Assembly (NCBI RefSeq): GCF_001649575.2
Contig: NC_051449.1
Location: 11,328,583-11,392,582, forward strand
DNA: 64,000 nt
Source: Kryptolebias marmoratus
Lineage: Eukaryota; Chordata; Actinopteri; Cyprinodontiformes; Rivulidae
Direction: 5' to 3'
Of the stretch, positions 1 through 11,550 are shown one piece after another. Each line of letters begins with the position of its first letter. Positions within the stretch are counted from its first letter, which is position 1. The translations under genes and the position numbers were made by a program. The notes beneath the pieces were generated by a model. The model ran no database searches. It saw only the letters and a list, made by a program, of their open reading frames with translations, and was not told the DNA's origin.

Positions 1-657
1 AGTCCCCATGGGTCAAGGATTAGCCCTTTGGAGTTCAACGTCACAATGTCAAAGTTCAAGGTCGCAACAGCACACGTGCTCTAACTCTGGAACCGTTCAA
101 CGTAGGAGGGTGAAACTTAACAACATGCCACAGTAGTCGTAACTATCCGGACTGAAGGAGATTTCGGACGTTTGCCCAGAGCGCCACCTAGTGGAGGGCG
201 CGGGAAGTGCACGGGAAATGCGCGGGAAGTGCGCCACAGCGTAGAGGGCGGTCGCCAGAGTTCCCGCGGTCGCCATAGGCCAAAGCGGCGCTGAGCTGCG
301 AGGGCCGTCCAACGCTGCTTGCAGCTTTAATTTACTTTGTAATTTGATAAATAAATCCATTTATTTATGAAATTATAAACAAGGTTAGAGTGAATAGAAA
401 GGACAAATAATTTTACAGCAGTGATCAGTCAGTATAATCATAAACAATTTATATATTTATTTATTTTATTTTATTTTTTTACCAAACTGACCTAATGACA
501 GTCCTGCCTGTGTCTGTTTATCTGTCAGTATTTTCCAGTTCTGAAGGTGAAGGTTCTGAACTTGTTTTGTGTTTAAATCTCCTCCTTCAGCTGGGAGATG
601 ATGAACTAATTTAACTGAACCTCCCTCCCTCCCTGTGTGGTTTGTCTCCCCCTCCAG
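1..657 (+). other. gigyf2: Intron of GIGYF2 (window starts inside the gene)
   Basis: No coding exon is visible before the acceptor at 656-657, which follows a CT-rich tract. Positions 190-240 hold about three imperfect copies of an 11-base GC-rich unit (GCGCGGGAAGT-like). The rest is AT-rich intron. The short reading frame at 97-360 on the minus strand has no splice or homology support. Confidence 0.6.
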
Positions 658-3600
658 GCAGCAATATGCCCAGGCTATGGCCCAGCAGAAAGCTTTAGTT
701 CTTAACTCAGCTCCTCTTCAGCAGCAGCAGCAGCACCAACAGCAGATAAACCACCTTCTACAGCAATACCAAGCTCTGAAGATAAGGTGGAGAACACAAA
801 GTCATTACAAAATCTCCATTTCTTGCCCTAATTTGTTCTGTTTACTGAAGTTTTCAGTTTCTGTCCGCGTCTGAAGCGTCGTCGTTTTGTTTTTACTCCC
901 GTTTCGTTTTAGCGCTTCAGATAGTCTTCTACCTCCCGTGACTCGATCCCTGTCTGTACCAGACTCTGGTTCTGTGTGGGAAATGCAGAACCCATCCTCT
1001 CAGGCTTCCTGCACACCAAACCTCCAACAAGCTGCCGCAAGCAGTGAGTTCCCATCATGCTCTGCAGTCATGCCTGAGAAACTCTTTTAGTTTTTTTTTC
1101 TGTCACACGTAACGCACTCTCTGTTACCCGCAGCATGGGAAGGCAGCAGCGTCTGGGATTTGCCGATAGACTCAATGGCGCAGGCTCCGACGATCGAGCA
1201 GATGCAGCAGTTTGAGAAGGCCAAGTCTGCAAAGGTGAGCACGAACCTGTCCTAACCTGTCCAGCTGGTTCATTCGAAGCTATTTATTTTTCCTATTCTG
1301 TATTGGTTATGAAAAATGTCTACATTTAAGCTGAGAGGTGTGCGGTGACTCTGATCCTCACTGTGCCACAAGCAGTAATGATGTTGACCACTCATTCATA
1401 GATTGAATAAAATAAAAAGGGGAAAAAGCAGCTGTTGATGGAGCTATGGGTAGCCTGGCTTGGTGCACTGAGAAGAAGCACATGATTTGAGTAGGCAGTC
1501 ATTCAGTGGTGTCCAAAGGACAGGGTTGGGTGGACATGAACTCTATCACTTTCAAAAGTGATCAGTGATCGGATCTTCTCTGCTTGTGATCCAATAATCC
1601 AAAATGTGATCGAATCCCAGGCAGCAGCTTACATAGAGCCTGCGTTTCTGTGGATAACGGCGTCTGTGTGGTCATTTTGGCAGCTGGAGCTGGAGCGGCG
1701 CGAGGCAGAAATGAGAGCGAAACGGGAGGAAGAAGAGCGGAAACGCTTGGAGGAGGCTCTCAGGGCTCGGCAGGAGGAGGAGCGGAAACGACGGGAAGAG
1801 GAGGAGCTGGCGCGACAGAAACAGGTCGGGCTTTCCTGTCGCCCGTTCGTTTCTATTTGCTGTTGCACCGAGACTGACCCTGCGTCTCTTTAGGAGGAGG
1901 CTTTGAGGCGGCAAAGGGAACTAGAGGAGGCGCAGCGTAGGCAAAAAGAAGAAGAGGAGAGGCTGGCGCAGGAGGAAGCACTCCAAAAATTAGAAGAAAG
2001 GCGGAGGGAAGAGGAAGAGAAACAGAAACGGGAAGAGTTCCTTCGTAAACAAGTGAGTTCAGAAAGATGTCGTGCACCTTTTTATTTTTAGTGTTTTCCT
2101 CAAAATGTTTCACTAAATAAAGAATTCTCTTCTTCCTCAGGAAGAGGAGCAGAGAAAGCAGGAAGAACTAGAAGCATTAAGGAGGCATGAGGAGGAGAAA
2201 CGGGCAGAGGAAGAGGCAGCCGCCGCCGCAGCAGCTGCTGCAGCTGCCGCCGCCGCCGCTCTTGCACAACAACAGGAGGAGCAAAAAAGAAGAGAGCAGG
2301 AGGCCCAAAGACACCAGGAGCTGCAGAGACAGCGACAGCAGCAGCAGGAGGCCCTCAGACGGCTGCAGCAGCAACAGCAGCAGCAGCAGCAGCTTGCACA
2401 AATAAAGGTAGGAGCTCCTGAGGAAGGCGCACCCAAAAACAGACAGGAGGGGGTTTCAAGCTGACAGTGTTTCGTCTCCGCTTGCAGCTTCCATCTTCTT
2501 CTAAGTGGGGGCAGCAATCAACCAACACTCTAAACCCGGCTCAGAACGCCCTGTCGCTGGCCGAGATCCAGAAACTCGAGGAGGAGAGGGAACGACTGAC
2601 GCTGGAGGAGGTAAGGACACAGTCACCTTAGCCTGATTATCTTCTCACTTTCGTTTACCCCAAAAAACTCTGAGACGAAACTCTTAGGATGATCCGCGAT
2701 GTGGCTGGATATCGTCTCCCCCCCGCTGTTAAAGAAAACACGACTCATTTGCACATTTCCTTTCTCCTCTCATTCGCAGCAGAGACGTCAGCAGCAAGAG
2801 CACCTGAAGCAGCAGCAGCAGGCGGCCCTGCAGCAGGCTCAGCAGTCCCACGCCAAGCTGTCCGGCTGGGGCAACGTGGCCAAACAGCCCGCCATGACCA
2901 AGTCTCTGCTGGAGATCCAGAGGGAAGAAGCCCAGCAGATGAAGCAGCGGAAGGAGCAGCCGCACCATCCGCACCCCGTCGCCACCCAACAGGCCCGACC
3001 GCAAAACCGAACCGTACGTATCTCATCGAAACGAGACGGTTGGAGCTTTTATCTAATTTGTCTGGGTTGCTCTTTAAATTTTGTCACGTGACTCAAGAGG
3101 TTTTTCGTCTCTGCTCACAGCCGTCACTCAGTAACTCGGTATGGGGGTCTGTCAACACCAGCACCAACTGGGGCTCAGATCCCAGCAGCATCTGGGGCGA
3201 CACCCACAACTCAAACATGGGCTTCTGGGACGAAGCCGTGAAGGAGGCGGTCCAGCAGCCCCCCCAGAACAAAAAAGGCAACTCTCAGAAGAACAATAAG
3301 GGCAACGCCAACCTCAGGTATTTGAGGAAGTGCTAATAAAAATGTCGCCTTCGTCACAGCCTCGGCTGAAAAGCATGACTTATCATGCGAAGGACGTGAG
3401 TAATGCGCCGGATCTCAGTGAGGTTCTTTTGTCTTTCACTTTGTGCTTCATAAAGTAACTCTCTGAGTGGGCGAAGCAGCAAGAAAGTAGAAGAGGAGGA
3501 GAAGCTGCTGAAGTTGTTCCAAGGCGTCAGTAAGAGCCAGCAGGACACCTTCATGCAGTGGTGCGAGCAAACGCTGCACACGCTCAACACCGCCAACAAC

Positions 3601-4702
3601 CTGGATGGTAAATCTTTACGTCATGGATACCCGGATGGGCCTGTTCTTAAAGCAAAACGTCAAAAACATCCTTTTTTTGTTGTTGTTTGTCCTGGCAGTT
3701 CCTACGTTTGCATCCTTCTTGAAGGAGGTGGACTCCCCGTACGAGGTGCACGACTACGTCAGGGCCTACTTGGGAGACACCCCCGAGTCCAAGGACTTTG
3801 CCAAGCAGTTCCTCGAACGCCGTGCCAAACAGAACGCCAACCAACAGAAGCAGGCGCCATCGAACCAACAGCTCGCCAAGCAGCAGCAGCAGCAGCAGCA
3901 GGTAAAACCTCACAAAACGAGACACCTGTCAGGGTCACCTCCCAGAAACGGTTTAATCCTTTTTAGCTCGACGACTCCTCTCTCAAACAGCAGTGATGAC
4001 TCAGCATCATTAGGTGAAAGGAAATATAATATCTTAAAAAGATTAAAACTACACTGATAGTAACAAAACCCTCATGAGGATTATACCGACTGCTCGATGG
4101 ATATTTAAAAAAAAAATTCCGGCTGCCTCCGTCCACCCACGTCGTTTGCAGCATCCTGACTCGTCCGTTTGAGAACTTCAGCGCCCTTGATTTACTGTTT
4201 AGTCTCATCTGAAGGCTGCTGTGAGGAAAAGGTTAAATGCCCCAACAGCATTCGGCGTTTTCTTCCAATCGTTGAGGCGTTCAGGCGAGCTGGGCTAACG
4301 AGATAAACCAGAAGTGAAGCGTTTTATTTAAGGGGTTTAACATGAAATGGACCTTATTGATAACTTGTATTAAGCGTCAGTATTGGTTTTTTTTTTCTTT
4401 TCCCAAGGACTCAGTGTGGGGCGGAACCGGACCCTCGACAATCTACCAGTCGAACCACATGAGCAGCCAGCAGCAGCAGCGGTTTGAGACGGTCACCTCA
4501 GGGAAGAAGAAGAAGAAGCAGAAGATGGTGCGAGCAGACCCCAGCCTTTTAGGTGAGGCTCGACGTCCGTCTACCGACCGGTGTCTTTGTGTAGTTTTCA
4601 GCTGGTGCTGACTGCGTTTGTCGCCTGGTTGCAGGTTTTTCTGTCAACGCGTCGTCCGAGAGGCTGAATATGGGAGAAATCGAGACTCTGGAGGACTTTT
4701 AA
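658..4702 (+). CDS. gigyf2: GIGYF2, GRB10-interacting GYF protein 2, 3' half (partial)
   Basis: Thirteen exons: 658-786, 913-1043, 1134-1234, 1684-1824, 1894-2052, 2141-2407, 2488-2610, 2780-3013, 3121-3317, 3456-3607, 3699-3901, 4408-4552, 4635-4702. All join in frame with GT-AG introns, giving 682 residues to a TAA stop. The 5' end, including the GYF domain and the 4EHP-binding region, lies outside the window. Recognised by family motifs: VTRSLSVPDSGSVWE, then a long Glu/Arg-rich coiled coil running into poly-Ala and poly-Gln, SLAEIQKLEEERER, KLSGWGNV, NMGFWDEAVKE, KLLKLFQGV, ANNLDVPTF, SPYEVHDYVRAYLGDT, GKKKKKQKMVRADPSLLGF and the conserved tail NMGEIETLEDF. The family acts in the cytoplasm as a scaffold repressing translation and mRNA stability with 4EHP and ZNF598, and takes part in IGF signalling. 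The acceptor of the tenth exon could instead be at 3480, which would shorten the linker by eight residues. The tail ends EDF where mammals have DDY. Confidence 0.96.
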
Positions 4703-5270
4703 GGGATCCTTCCACTGACTGTATCCAGTTCGAACAGCAGCTGTTTTTTCCCACCACTTTCCACCACGTTCACAATTTTTACTTTTCCAGCTCCCCGCCC
4801 CTCCCTCCTGGAGCAAACATCCAGCCGCCTCCAAGAAGGTTTTGGATCTTCATCACTATCAGCTCCGTCTGGAAGCGCTCCCGATGGCCTTCACTGTTCT
4901 GTTTTTATAAAAAAAGGGTGGGGTTGTATGATCAGAAAAGAGAAATTCTATCCATTGTTTTTGTTTTATTTATTAAAAGCCCCACCGTATGTCGTCTCTA
5001 CCCCCACCCCTTCCTCCTCCTCCTCCTCTTCAGCTGGTTGTTCGTGGATAATGACGGCAAAACTAGAGCCCAAGGATTCGTGCCCACATATGTCCTGTTT
5101 TAAGGACATGTTCAAAAGTTCCAACTAGTTATCTATTTCTTGTAAAATACTAGGCTGTTTAAAGAATAAACTTTCAACTCTGCATCTGTATTATAATATA
5201 TGAAAATGATCTGCTGGAGTCCTACTTTTTTTATGGCAGTACGAAATAAAAAACAGTCTGACGTGTGGGA
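4703..5270 (+). other. gigyf2: GIGYF2 3' UTR with two polyadenylation signals
   Basis: AATAAA occurs at 5165-5170 and again at 5245-5250 downstream of the TAA stop, so transcript ends near 5190 or 5270 are expected. The UTR contains a (TCC)n run near 5010-5030. UTR extent is inferred from the signals only. Confidence 0.6.
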
Positions 5271-6311
5271 TGTTCACGTCTGTCTCTGAGCTGTTCAGGG
5301 CTCGCCCTCCGCCGGTCTGTCGCGGTGCCCGTCTTGCGTCAGCCTAGTGATTTGTGTTTTTATTTTTTTGTTACTATCACTCAACTATCAAAGAGGAAAT
5401 GAAAGCCACAGATTCTCTTTTTTCGAAATGCGTTTCCAGGCACCGGCTTGTTCTACCTTTACAACAAAAAACAACAACCTGCTGCTCCCTGTGCCGAGTC
5501 TCCAAAAACAAACAGAGTTTGACCGAACGGATCTTAAATTTGTCTCTTTCAGGTCAAAAATGGGGTCAAAGTTTGAGTTCAGTGCTGCTCAGCTTCCCAA
5601 CAAACAAAGTTGCCTCGTAAAAGTACAAATGTTTAAACTGAACACAACTGATCTGTTGTTGTTTTTGTTTTTTAGATTCCTCAGGTGAAAACATAAAAAC
5701 GTGGCGTGTGAGGCAGCTCGGCGGGGAGGCATTCACTCAGGCGTTAATCTCAACATCTGGTCCAAAACAGCAAAAAATTAGTGGTTCGGATCATTTTGTT
5801 TGTTTTGTTTCTTGTTTTATTTTCTCAGTTTCTTCTCATACCTAAACTCGCCCACCTCTTAGGCTTTGCACTTCGACCACGTTCACTCGAGACTGCGAGG
5901 AAATGAATGAGATGAAGGCCGGCGGCGGCGCGCTGCTCGGTTCGTCTTTACATTCACAACAAACCGAAGAGGACAACCTCAACGAGAGGGAGAAAAAAAT
6001 CCTAAAATACCTCCACTGATCAATGGTTTAATTAAATATTATGAAAGAAGAATATTGTGCCCATACAGCAAGAAAAAGAGCTGAGTCAGCTCATTAAAGT
6101 CCTAAATACTCAAGTAGGAGGACTAGTTTTTGTTAGATTTGACACATCACTTATTTCTTGTAATATTTCTGACATTTATCGACTCCGTTTCCTTTTTTGA
6201 GTCATTTATGTGGCTCCGAAAAGAACGGAGGAGTGAAGCTTCAGAGCCATTTGGAAATAAAACAAACACAGGAGGGAGCGTTCACAGGAAGTGAAACCAT
6301 TTTATCATCAG

Positions 6312-6346
<35 letters not shown>

Positions 6347-7171
6347 GCTGATACCTGCTCTGGTGTCAGTTTTCAGGTTTAGTGATTCTCTCACACACAT
6401 ACACACACACACACAAAGCTCCTAATCCAGAACCGAGCCGGTTCTGTTTGTTCAGTTTCAGAGTCCCTGAACGCATCTCTGAAACTCTGTAATAAAAAGA
6501 TCTGATGAGTCAGCTCCTTCGAGACTCTGAAAGTCGGCAACGAATTTCACTTTTACTGAGAGGAACAAGAAACTCAAACTACCCCCCCTCCCACACACAC
6601 ACACACACACACACACACATCCACAGGCCTAACGCTGATATTAACCATTAATTAACTCTTATTCCTAATAAATAAGCTGACCTGAGCTGCTTCATGTTCC
6701 ACAAGAGATGGAGCTGATTGTGTTTTCTGAGGCTGAGGATATTATTTAAAAGTCACTTCCCCCCATGGCAGGTGTGTTTCATGGTTGGGGGCTTGAATAA
6801 GATGAATAAAAAAGGAAATATTAAAGAGTCCAGACGCTTCAGATGGGTTCAGTTCTGTGAGGCTTTGGGAGATTTCGGAGCAGTAAACATGTTAGTGGGA
6901 TGACTCCGTAACCCTTCACACTCTGCTGAGACCGGGGGACGTTTTGGGCTGGCTGTTTATTTATTTTTCTTCTTTCCCACAAAGCATGCACTGTCCCGTG
7001 CACACCTCGTCCGGCCCCCTTTTTTTCACCCCCCTCCCATCCTAAGCTGCCTTACCTTTCTGCCTCTTCTTCTTCTTCTTCTCCTCCTCCTCCTTTCCCA
7101 GGGTCAGTCCTCTCGTCCTCTCGTCCGCTCCTTCAGGGACTTTCGGAGACGCTCATCGTTCCCGGCCAGCC
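5271..7171. other. Intergenic region between GIGYF2 and SNORC
   Basis: No exon with homology or splice support was seen. It contains an (ATT)n microsatellite at 6312-6346, a (CA)n tract at 6592-6619, and pyrimidine-rich (CTT/TCC)n sequence at 7065-7100 just upstream of SNORC. The last roughly 150 bases should hold the SNORC promoter and 5' UTR, but no clear TATA box is present. Confidence 0.5.
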
Positions 7172-7246
7172 ATGGTTCCCGGCAGCCTCTGCAGGGTCGT
7201 CCTGCTGCTTCTCCTCGGCCTCCTGGTCGTCTTCGTGCACACAGGT

Positions 7247-7294
<48 letters not shown>

Positions 7295-10200
7295 GTTTCC
7301 TGCAGCTCACTTCAAAGCTTCACAAGTGTCCTTCTTTCAGAGCCTTTGTTCTAAAATGAACTCAACACGTTTTTTAGTAAAATATGTGCTTTTTCACGTC
7401 AGCTGGCGTCGTCTGTGCTCAACTGTTCAGATCTCAGGGGCCTGGACATGGCGCCGGGGGGCCGAAGTCAATGCTGCGGTCTGTTGAGGCTGTGAAAGCT
7501 GCTCTTTGACAAGTCGGGATGACTCAGTGGCTTTCATGATGTTCTCAAGAAGCTAAAAGGGGAGAAAAAAAAGAGAAATGTTCCCCCTCGCTCAGCCTGA
7601 GCTGAGGTCGAGTTATTGTCTGACCAGTTCTCAGCTCTCAGGAGGAGAAGGCATCCAAGCTGTCAGACAGGGACGTGGAGCCTTTTTCTTTATTCCTTTC
7701 TGTCCTTTCTGTTTGCCCCGTGTGTCAGGGTTTGCTCTCGGGTCTGGAGGTCGGGTCAGGAGAACAGTGGGACCTCTCTGCCCTGACAGGGAGTTAAAAA
7801 ACTAAAGAAATCAAACCGAGGGAACATGGATCTGTGAAATTCACCTCCCAGGTCCGGAGGTCGGATCATGGACGTGTTGGTTCTCTCCTCTGCAGACATC
7901 ATTGTTCTAATTCTCCTTTTAGTTCCACAGTTTGTAAGAAACAAGAAGTTTAAGTGACTAAATGTGACCCTGACTTGTCCTTTAGTGGGAAAAAAAACAA
8001 GAAAAACTAGTAAGAATTGAACATTTCAGACATGGAAAGGTTTGGTTCCAGTAAATGAGGTGAAATAAGGGCAGAGTGGCATGTTCGGGGTTGTGTCACT
8101 TGCAGTTTCAGTGCTCGGTGCGAGCTTTTTCTTTTCACACCCACTCGTCTGCAGGCCTCCGTCGTCTGTCTGGATGGTGTGAAATCCCAAACCCAGGGGC
8201 CCCAGAGGCTCCCCCCGCAGACTGGCCTCCTGAAAGTCCTCCCCGAGACGGCTTCCAGAGGAGTCGAGCCTTTTGTGGGAAACGTGAGGGAAAAACAAAC
8301 GATGTCCAAATCCCACCAACATTTTACTCTCAGTGGGACATTATAAAGACATCGAATGTTTAAACTAAGATAGTGCACCGTTTTTTGGACATGCGTGGCT
8401 GCCATCGAAATCAAATTAACTTCATCGTGTCCCCAAAAAATGGTACAATTTCTAAATTATTTAATGAGTTTAATGTGTTCCTCTGTGAGCGAAATGTGAA
8501 CTGATGCAGAAAATCCCTCCTAAACGAAGAAGTTCATCTGAAACGGTGGAATGTAATGGACTGATACGTGAGAAAGCAACAGCAAAACCACTTCAGAGGT
8601 TAAAGGAATGTGTAAAAAGTGTTTGATGAGTTACCTCGGGTCGGTGACGTTTGTTCAGGAAGTGCCTGTTTCCAACAGAGTCAGCCATGTTTTAGGAACA
8701 TCAGCGGCCCGGGTGGAAACAAACACCTACGAGAAAAACAAACAAACACGCTGCGTTATTATTTTATCAAATCAGGGCATCTGGAGAGCTCAGCCTCTGT
8801 CTCTCACACTCTCACACTCACACACACACACACACCTACACACACACACAGGCGGCTGTATCATAAATGAGTTTGTTTGGCGTCCAGAGCCGAGCCGGGC
8901 CGGGCCGGGCCGGGCCGGGCGGCTGCTTTCAGGCCCGGCCGGGTTGTTTCTGGTCGCGGCCTGCCGGGCCTGCGAGAGGGGGGTTGTGTTGGGGTGAGGG
9001 TGAGGGTGAGTGGGAGAGAGGGAGGGGAGGGTGGAGATGCACAAGCCGGTCTTTGTGTCCTAGGCTGAAGGCCTCATTGATGGAGGAGCCGGCAGCAGCC
9101 TTCGGGGCCTCCGGACCTTAACCCGGCGTCAGGACAGGAAGCTGCTCACACTGCACGGTTTCTGCTCGGTGCACCGTTTCTCTACGTTAGGAGAGCGCCA
9201 TGGGTTGTAGGGTTTTTGGGTTTTTTTTGTAAATAGTGACCAATCAGAGACAAGATGAAGGCCGCCCCTGAAGGGGGGTGCAGGAGGCGCTGAACGTAAA
9301 CATGTTTTGATTCTGGTCGTGCTGGAATGCAGGCAGTTGAGGACTGGATGAGTAAATCACTTTGGTGTCTGAATGGGTGGGCTCCTGCCATGAAGAGCTC
9401 ATTTTTTGTTTTTCAGTTGAGGCGGCGGCCATATTTTCCACTGGCTTCCTGTAAAGAAAAGGCCGCACTGATGACCCGTCGGCAACCGCAGTCACAGAAC
9501 CGTTACGGCCGTTTTTTTTGTTTGTTTTTAGTGTCCTCTGTTTTTTCCTGGAAATCTGGGCTTCTAAAAGTTCAACTTGGAGGAGCAGCCTGTTTCTCCA
9601 TCCGCTGCAGAGGTGCGAGAAGCCTCGAGCTGAGGAGGAAAGGAGCAGGGAGACCATCCGAGGCGATGGAAGCGTCCCCAGAGCCAGAACCAGAGCGAAG
9701 ACCCGTTTATTTACACGACCCGTTCAATAAAACGTCAAACTGAAAGTCGGAGACGTGGTTGGAGAAGGCTCGCTGAATGCCGAGCTGAGAGCTAGTTCCC
9801 CCTGAAGTGGGCGGGGACATTTTTTGCCAGAATAAGACAGAGAAACAAACCTGACTGCGGCGTGAATGCTTCCAAAATGTTGTTTGGAAGCGTTGAGATT
9901 TGGACCTGAGCAAAGTGGTAAAAACCACTTGGGACTTTGGCCTCACTCAGACCAGCCACCAGCTTTTCAGCCCCGTCAGAAATCCACTTCCTGTCTCCGA
10001 ACTGACGTCAGTCTTAGGGGTATCTGCAGCAGGTGAGATGTTAGCCGTCACAGCTTTTCCACAGAACCCCACTTCAGAAGAAATGACCCTTAAAAGAAGG
10101 CAGGCAGTAAAACCAGATCTGAGACGAAAACCTGCCACTCGTTGACGGGATTCCCAGAGAGACGAAGGAGAAGAAGCTGTTTTGGACAAAACTTAAAAAT

Positions 10201-10825
10201 ATTCCATCGTTCGGTCTCGTGTAGCATCAGAAGATTTCCTGCTCAGAGTTTGGGATGTGAAGGACTCTATATGTATAAATCTGACAGAGATATAACCTTT
10301 ATGGTGTGTTTTCTGGCGTTATTTGGCGTCTCGAATCAGGTTGACTCCAAAAGTTAATAAGTTAATAACATGTAATAATAAAAGATAATAATTAAAAGAA
10401 TTGGATCAAAATAAAGTGACTTTTCCTTCAGGTTATTTTTAATTTTCTTTACTTTTCAGAGACGGCGTTAAACCCCTCCTTCACCGGCAGGGACCACCAG
10501 GACACCATGTCCGGAGACCCCCCTGCAGAGGGGACCACCACGACCCCCCATCTGGACTTCACGAGTCCCTCCGTCACCGAGGACTACGAGGACGCCACCC
10601 TGTCTCTGACCCTGGAGGAGGACGAAGGTGAAACCGGCTCGTCTTTTTGTCTTTGGCGCTCAAGCAGCTGTCTTTTCACGAGATGGTTGAAGTGACCTTT
10701 AATCTGTGTGTGCAGGAGTTCTGGGGCCAGGGGCCATCACAGCCATAGTCATAGCCGTCTTCCTGGGCGCGTCGGTGCTCCTCGCTCTCATCGTCATCAC
10801 AATCAGGAAGTTCACCGCCTCCTAG
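7172..10825 (+). CDS. snorc: SNORC, small chondrocyte transmembrane proteoglycan
   Basis: Three coding exons, 7172-7244, 10460-10627 and 10716-10825, join in frame to 116 residues (human about 121). Exon 1 encodes a signal peptide with a Leu/Val-rich core (VVLLLLLGLLVVFV). Exon 2 encodes a Pro/Thr/Ser/acidic ectodomain suited to O-glycans, including an EDYED stretch. Exon 3 encodes the diagnostic conserved end: LGPGAITAIVIAVFLGAS, the rest of the membrane helix, and the short tail IRKFTAS. In mammals SNORC is expressed in cartilage and regulates chondrocyte maturation. It lies immediately downstream of GIGYF2 there too, which supports the call. The start has a good context (gccATGg). A long (CA)n tract begins directly after the first donor. 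Intron 1 is 3.2 kb. Confidence 0.93.
7245..10459 (+). other. snorc: SNORC intron 1, repeat- and GC-rich segments
   Basis: The intron begins with (CA)n at 7248-7292. Near 8812-8851 there is a second CA tract, followed by about five CCGGG pentamers at 8889-8920 and a G-run-rich stretch at 8976-9032. The reading frames over 9244-9743 are not flanked by convincing splice sites and match nothing I know. Confidence 0.6.
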
Positions 10826-11550
10826 AGGGAACGCATCTCACGCCTGTGTGCAAGTGTGTGTGTGTGCGTGTGTGTGTGTGTGTGTGTGTGCGTGTCAGAG
10901 TCTGAACTCGACCCCTCGAGCCTCCGTCAGTTTGCTGTAGATGCTGATAAATGTGGCAGGTCCCTCGGAACCGACGGTGAAACACTCGACAGAAACTGGC
11001 TGGCTCTTCCAGTAGAATCAAAAACACCTTTTCTGCTTTCATTTTTGTGTGTTTTTTTAAAATATATATATATATATCCCTCTCAAGGATCTTGTTTTTC
11101 TCGCTCTAAAAGAAGGCCGATGGGGTTCATCTTGTACCCGTGCTTTGATTTCTGCAGCTTTGACAGTTATTTGTGACGAGTCGCCCTGTATGAGCTGCTT
11201 ATTACCATTTAAAACACACCTTCTGTGTCTCCTGTAAACAGGTTTAGGTGTTTGTGTTTCGCCTTTTCCAAATATTTAAGTGTCCAGGAAAAAAAAAAGA
11301 GGAGAGAACATATTTTGGAGGAAAAAAAAGTCTTTCAGGGGAATGAATATAGCAGTTTCAGTATTTGTATCTGCAAAGCAAATAGAAAGGAAAACTGAAG
11401 AAATGTTTCGTTTTCCTTTTTCTTTCCAGAGAAAAACTCATTTTAGTCTAAACGAATCTTTTTCTGTTTGTGTCCTTGTAGCTGCAAAAGAGAAGGTTGC
11501 TGTTGTGATGTCACCTGCACAATTCACAATAAATAATTGACTTATTTAAA
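10826..11550 (+). other. snorc: SNORC 3' UTR
   Basis: It follows the TAG stop and contains a (GT)n tract at 10855-10893 and a short (TA)n at 11062-11077. AATAAA at 11528-11533 predicts cleavage near 11550. Confidence 0.55.

Noticed and set aside
97..360. 87-codon minus-strand reading frame in GIGYF2 intron
   Set aside because: No homology, no splice sites and GC repeat content; a chance frame.
1425..1555. Possible snoRNA in a GIGYF2 intron
   Set aside because: Some stem potential, but no convincing C/D or H/ACA box arrangement.
1672..2517. Long minus-strand frames rich in Ser/Cys/Leu opposite GIGYF2
   Set aside because: Shadow frames of the Glu/Arg/Gln codon repeats in the GIGYF2 coiled coil.
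3354..3479. Alternative tenth GIGYF2 exon start at 3480
   Set aside because: In frame, but it lacks a polypyrimidine tract and drops linker residues similar to those of other GIGYF2 proteins.
7104..7354. Frames with Cys-Val or Thr-His repeats
   Set aside because: Translations of the (CA)n microsatellite.
8790..9121. Gly/Arg/Pro-rich frames in SNORC intron 1
   Set aside because: Translations of CCGGG and G-rich repeats.
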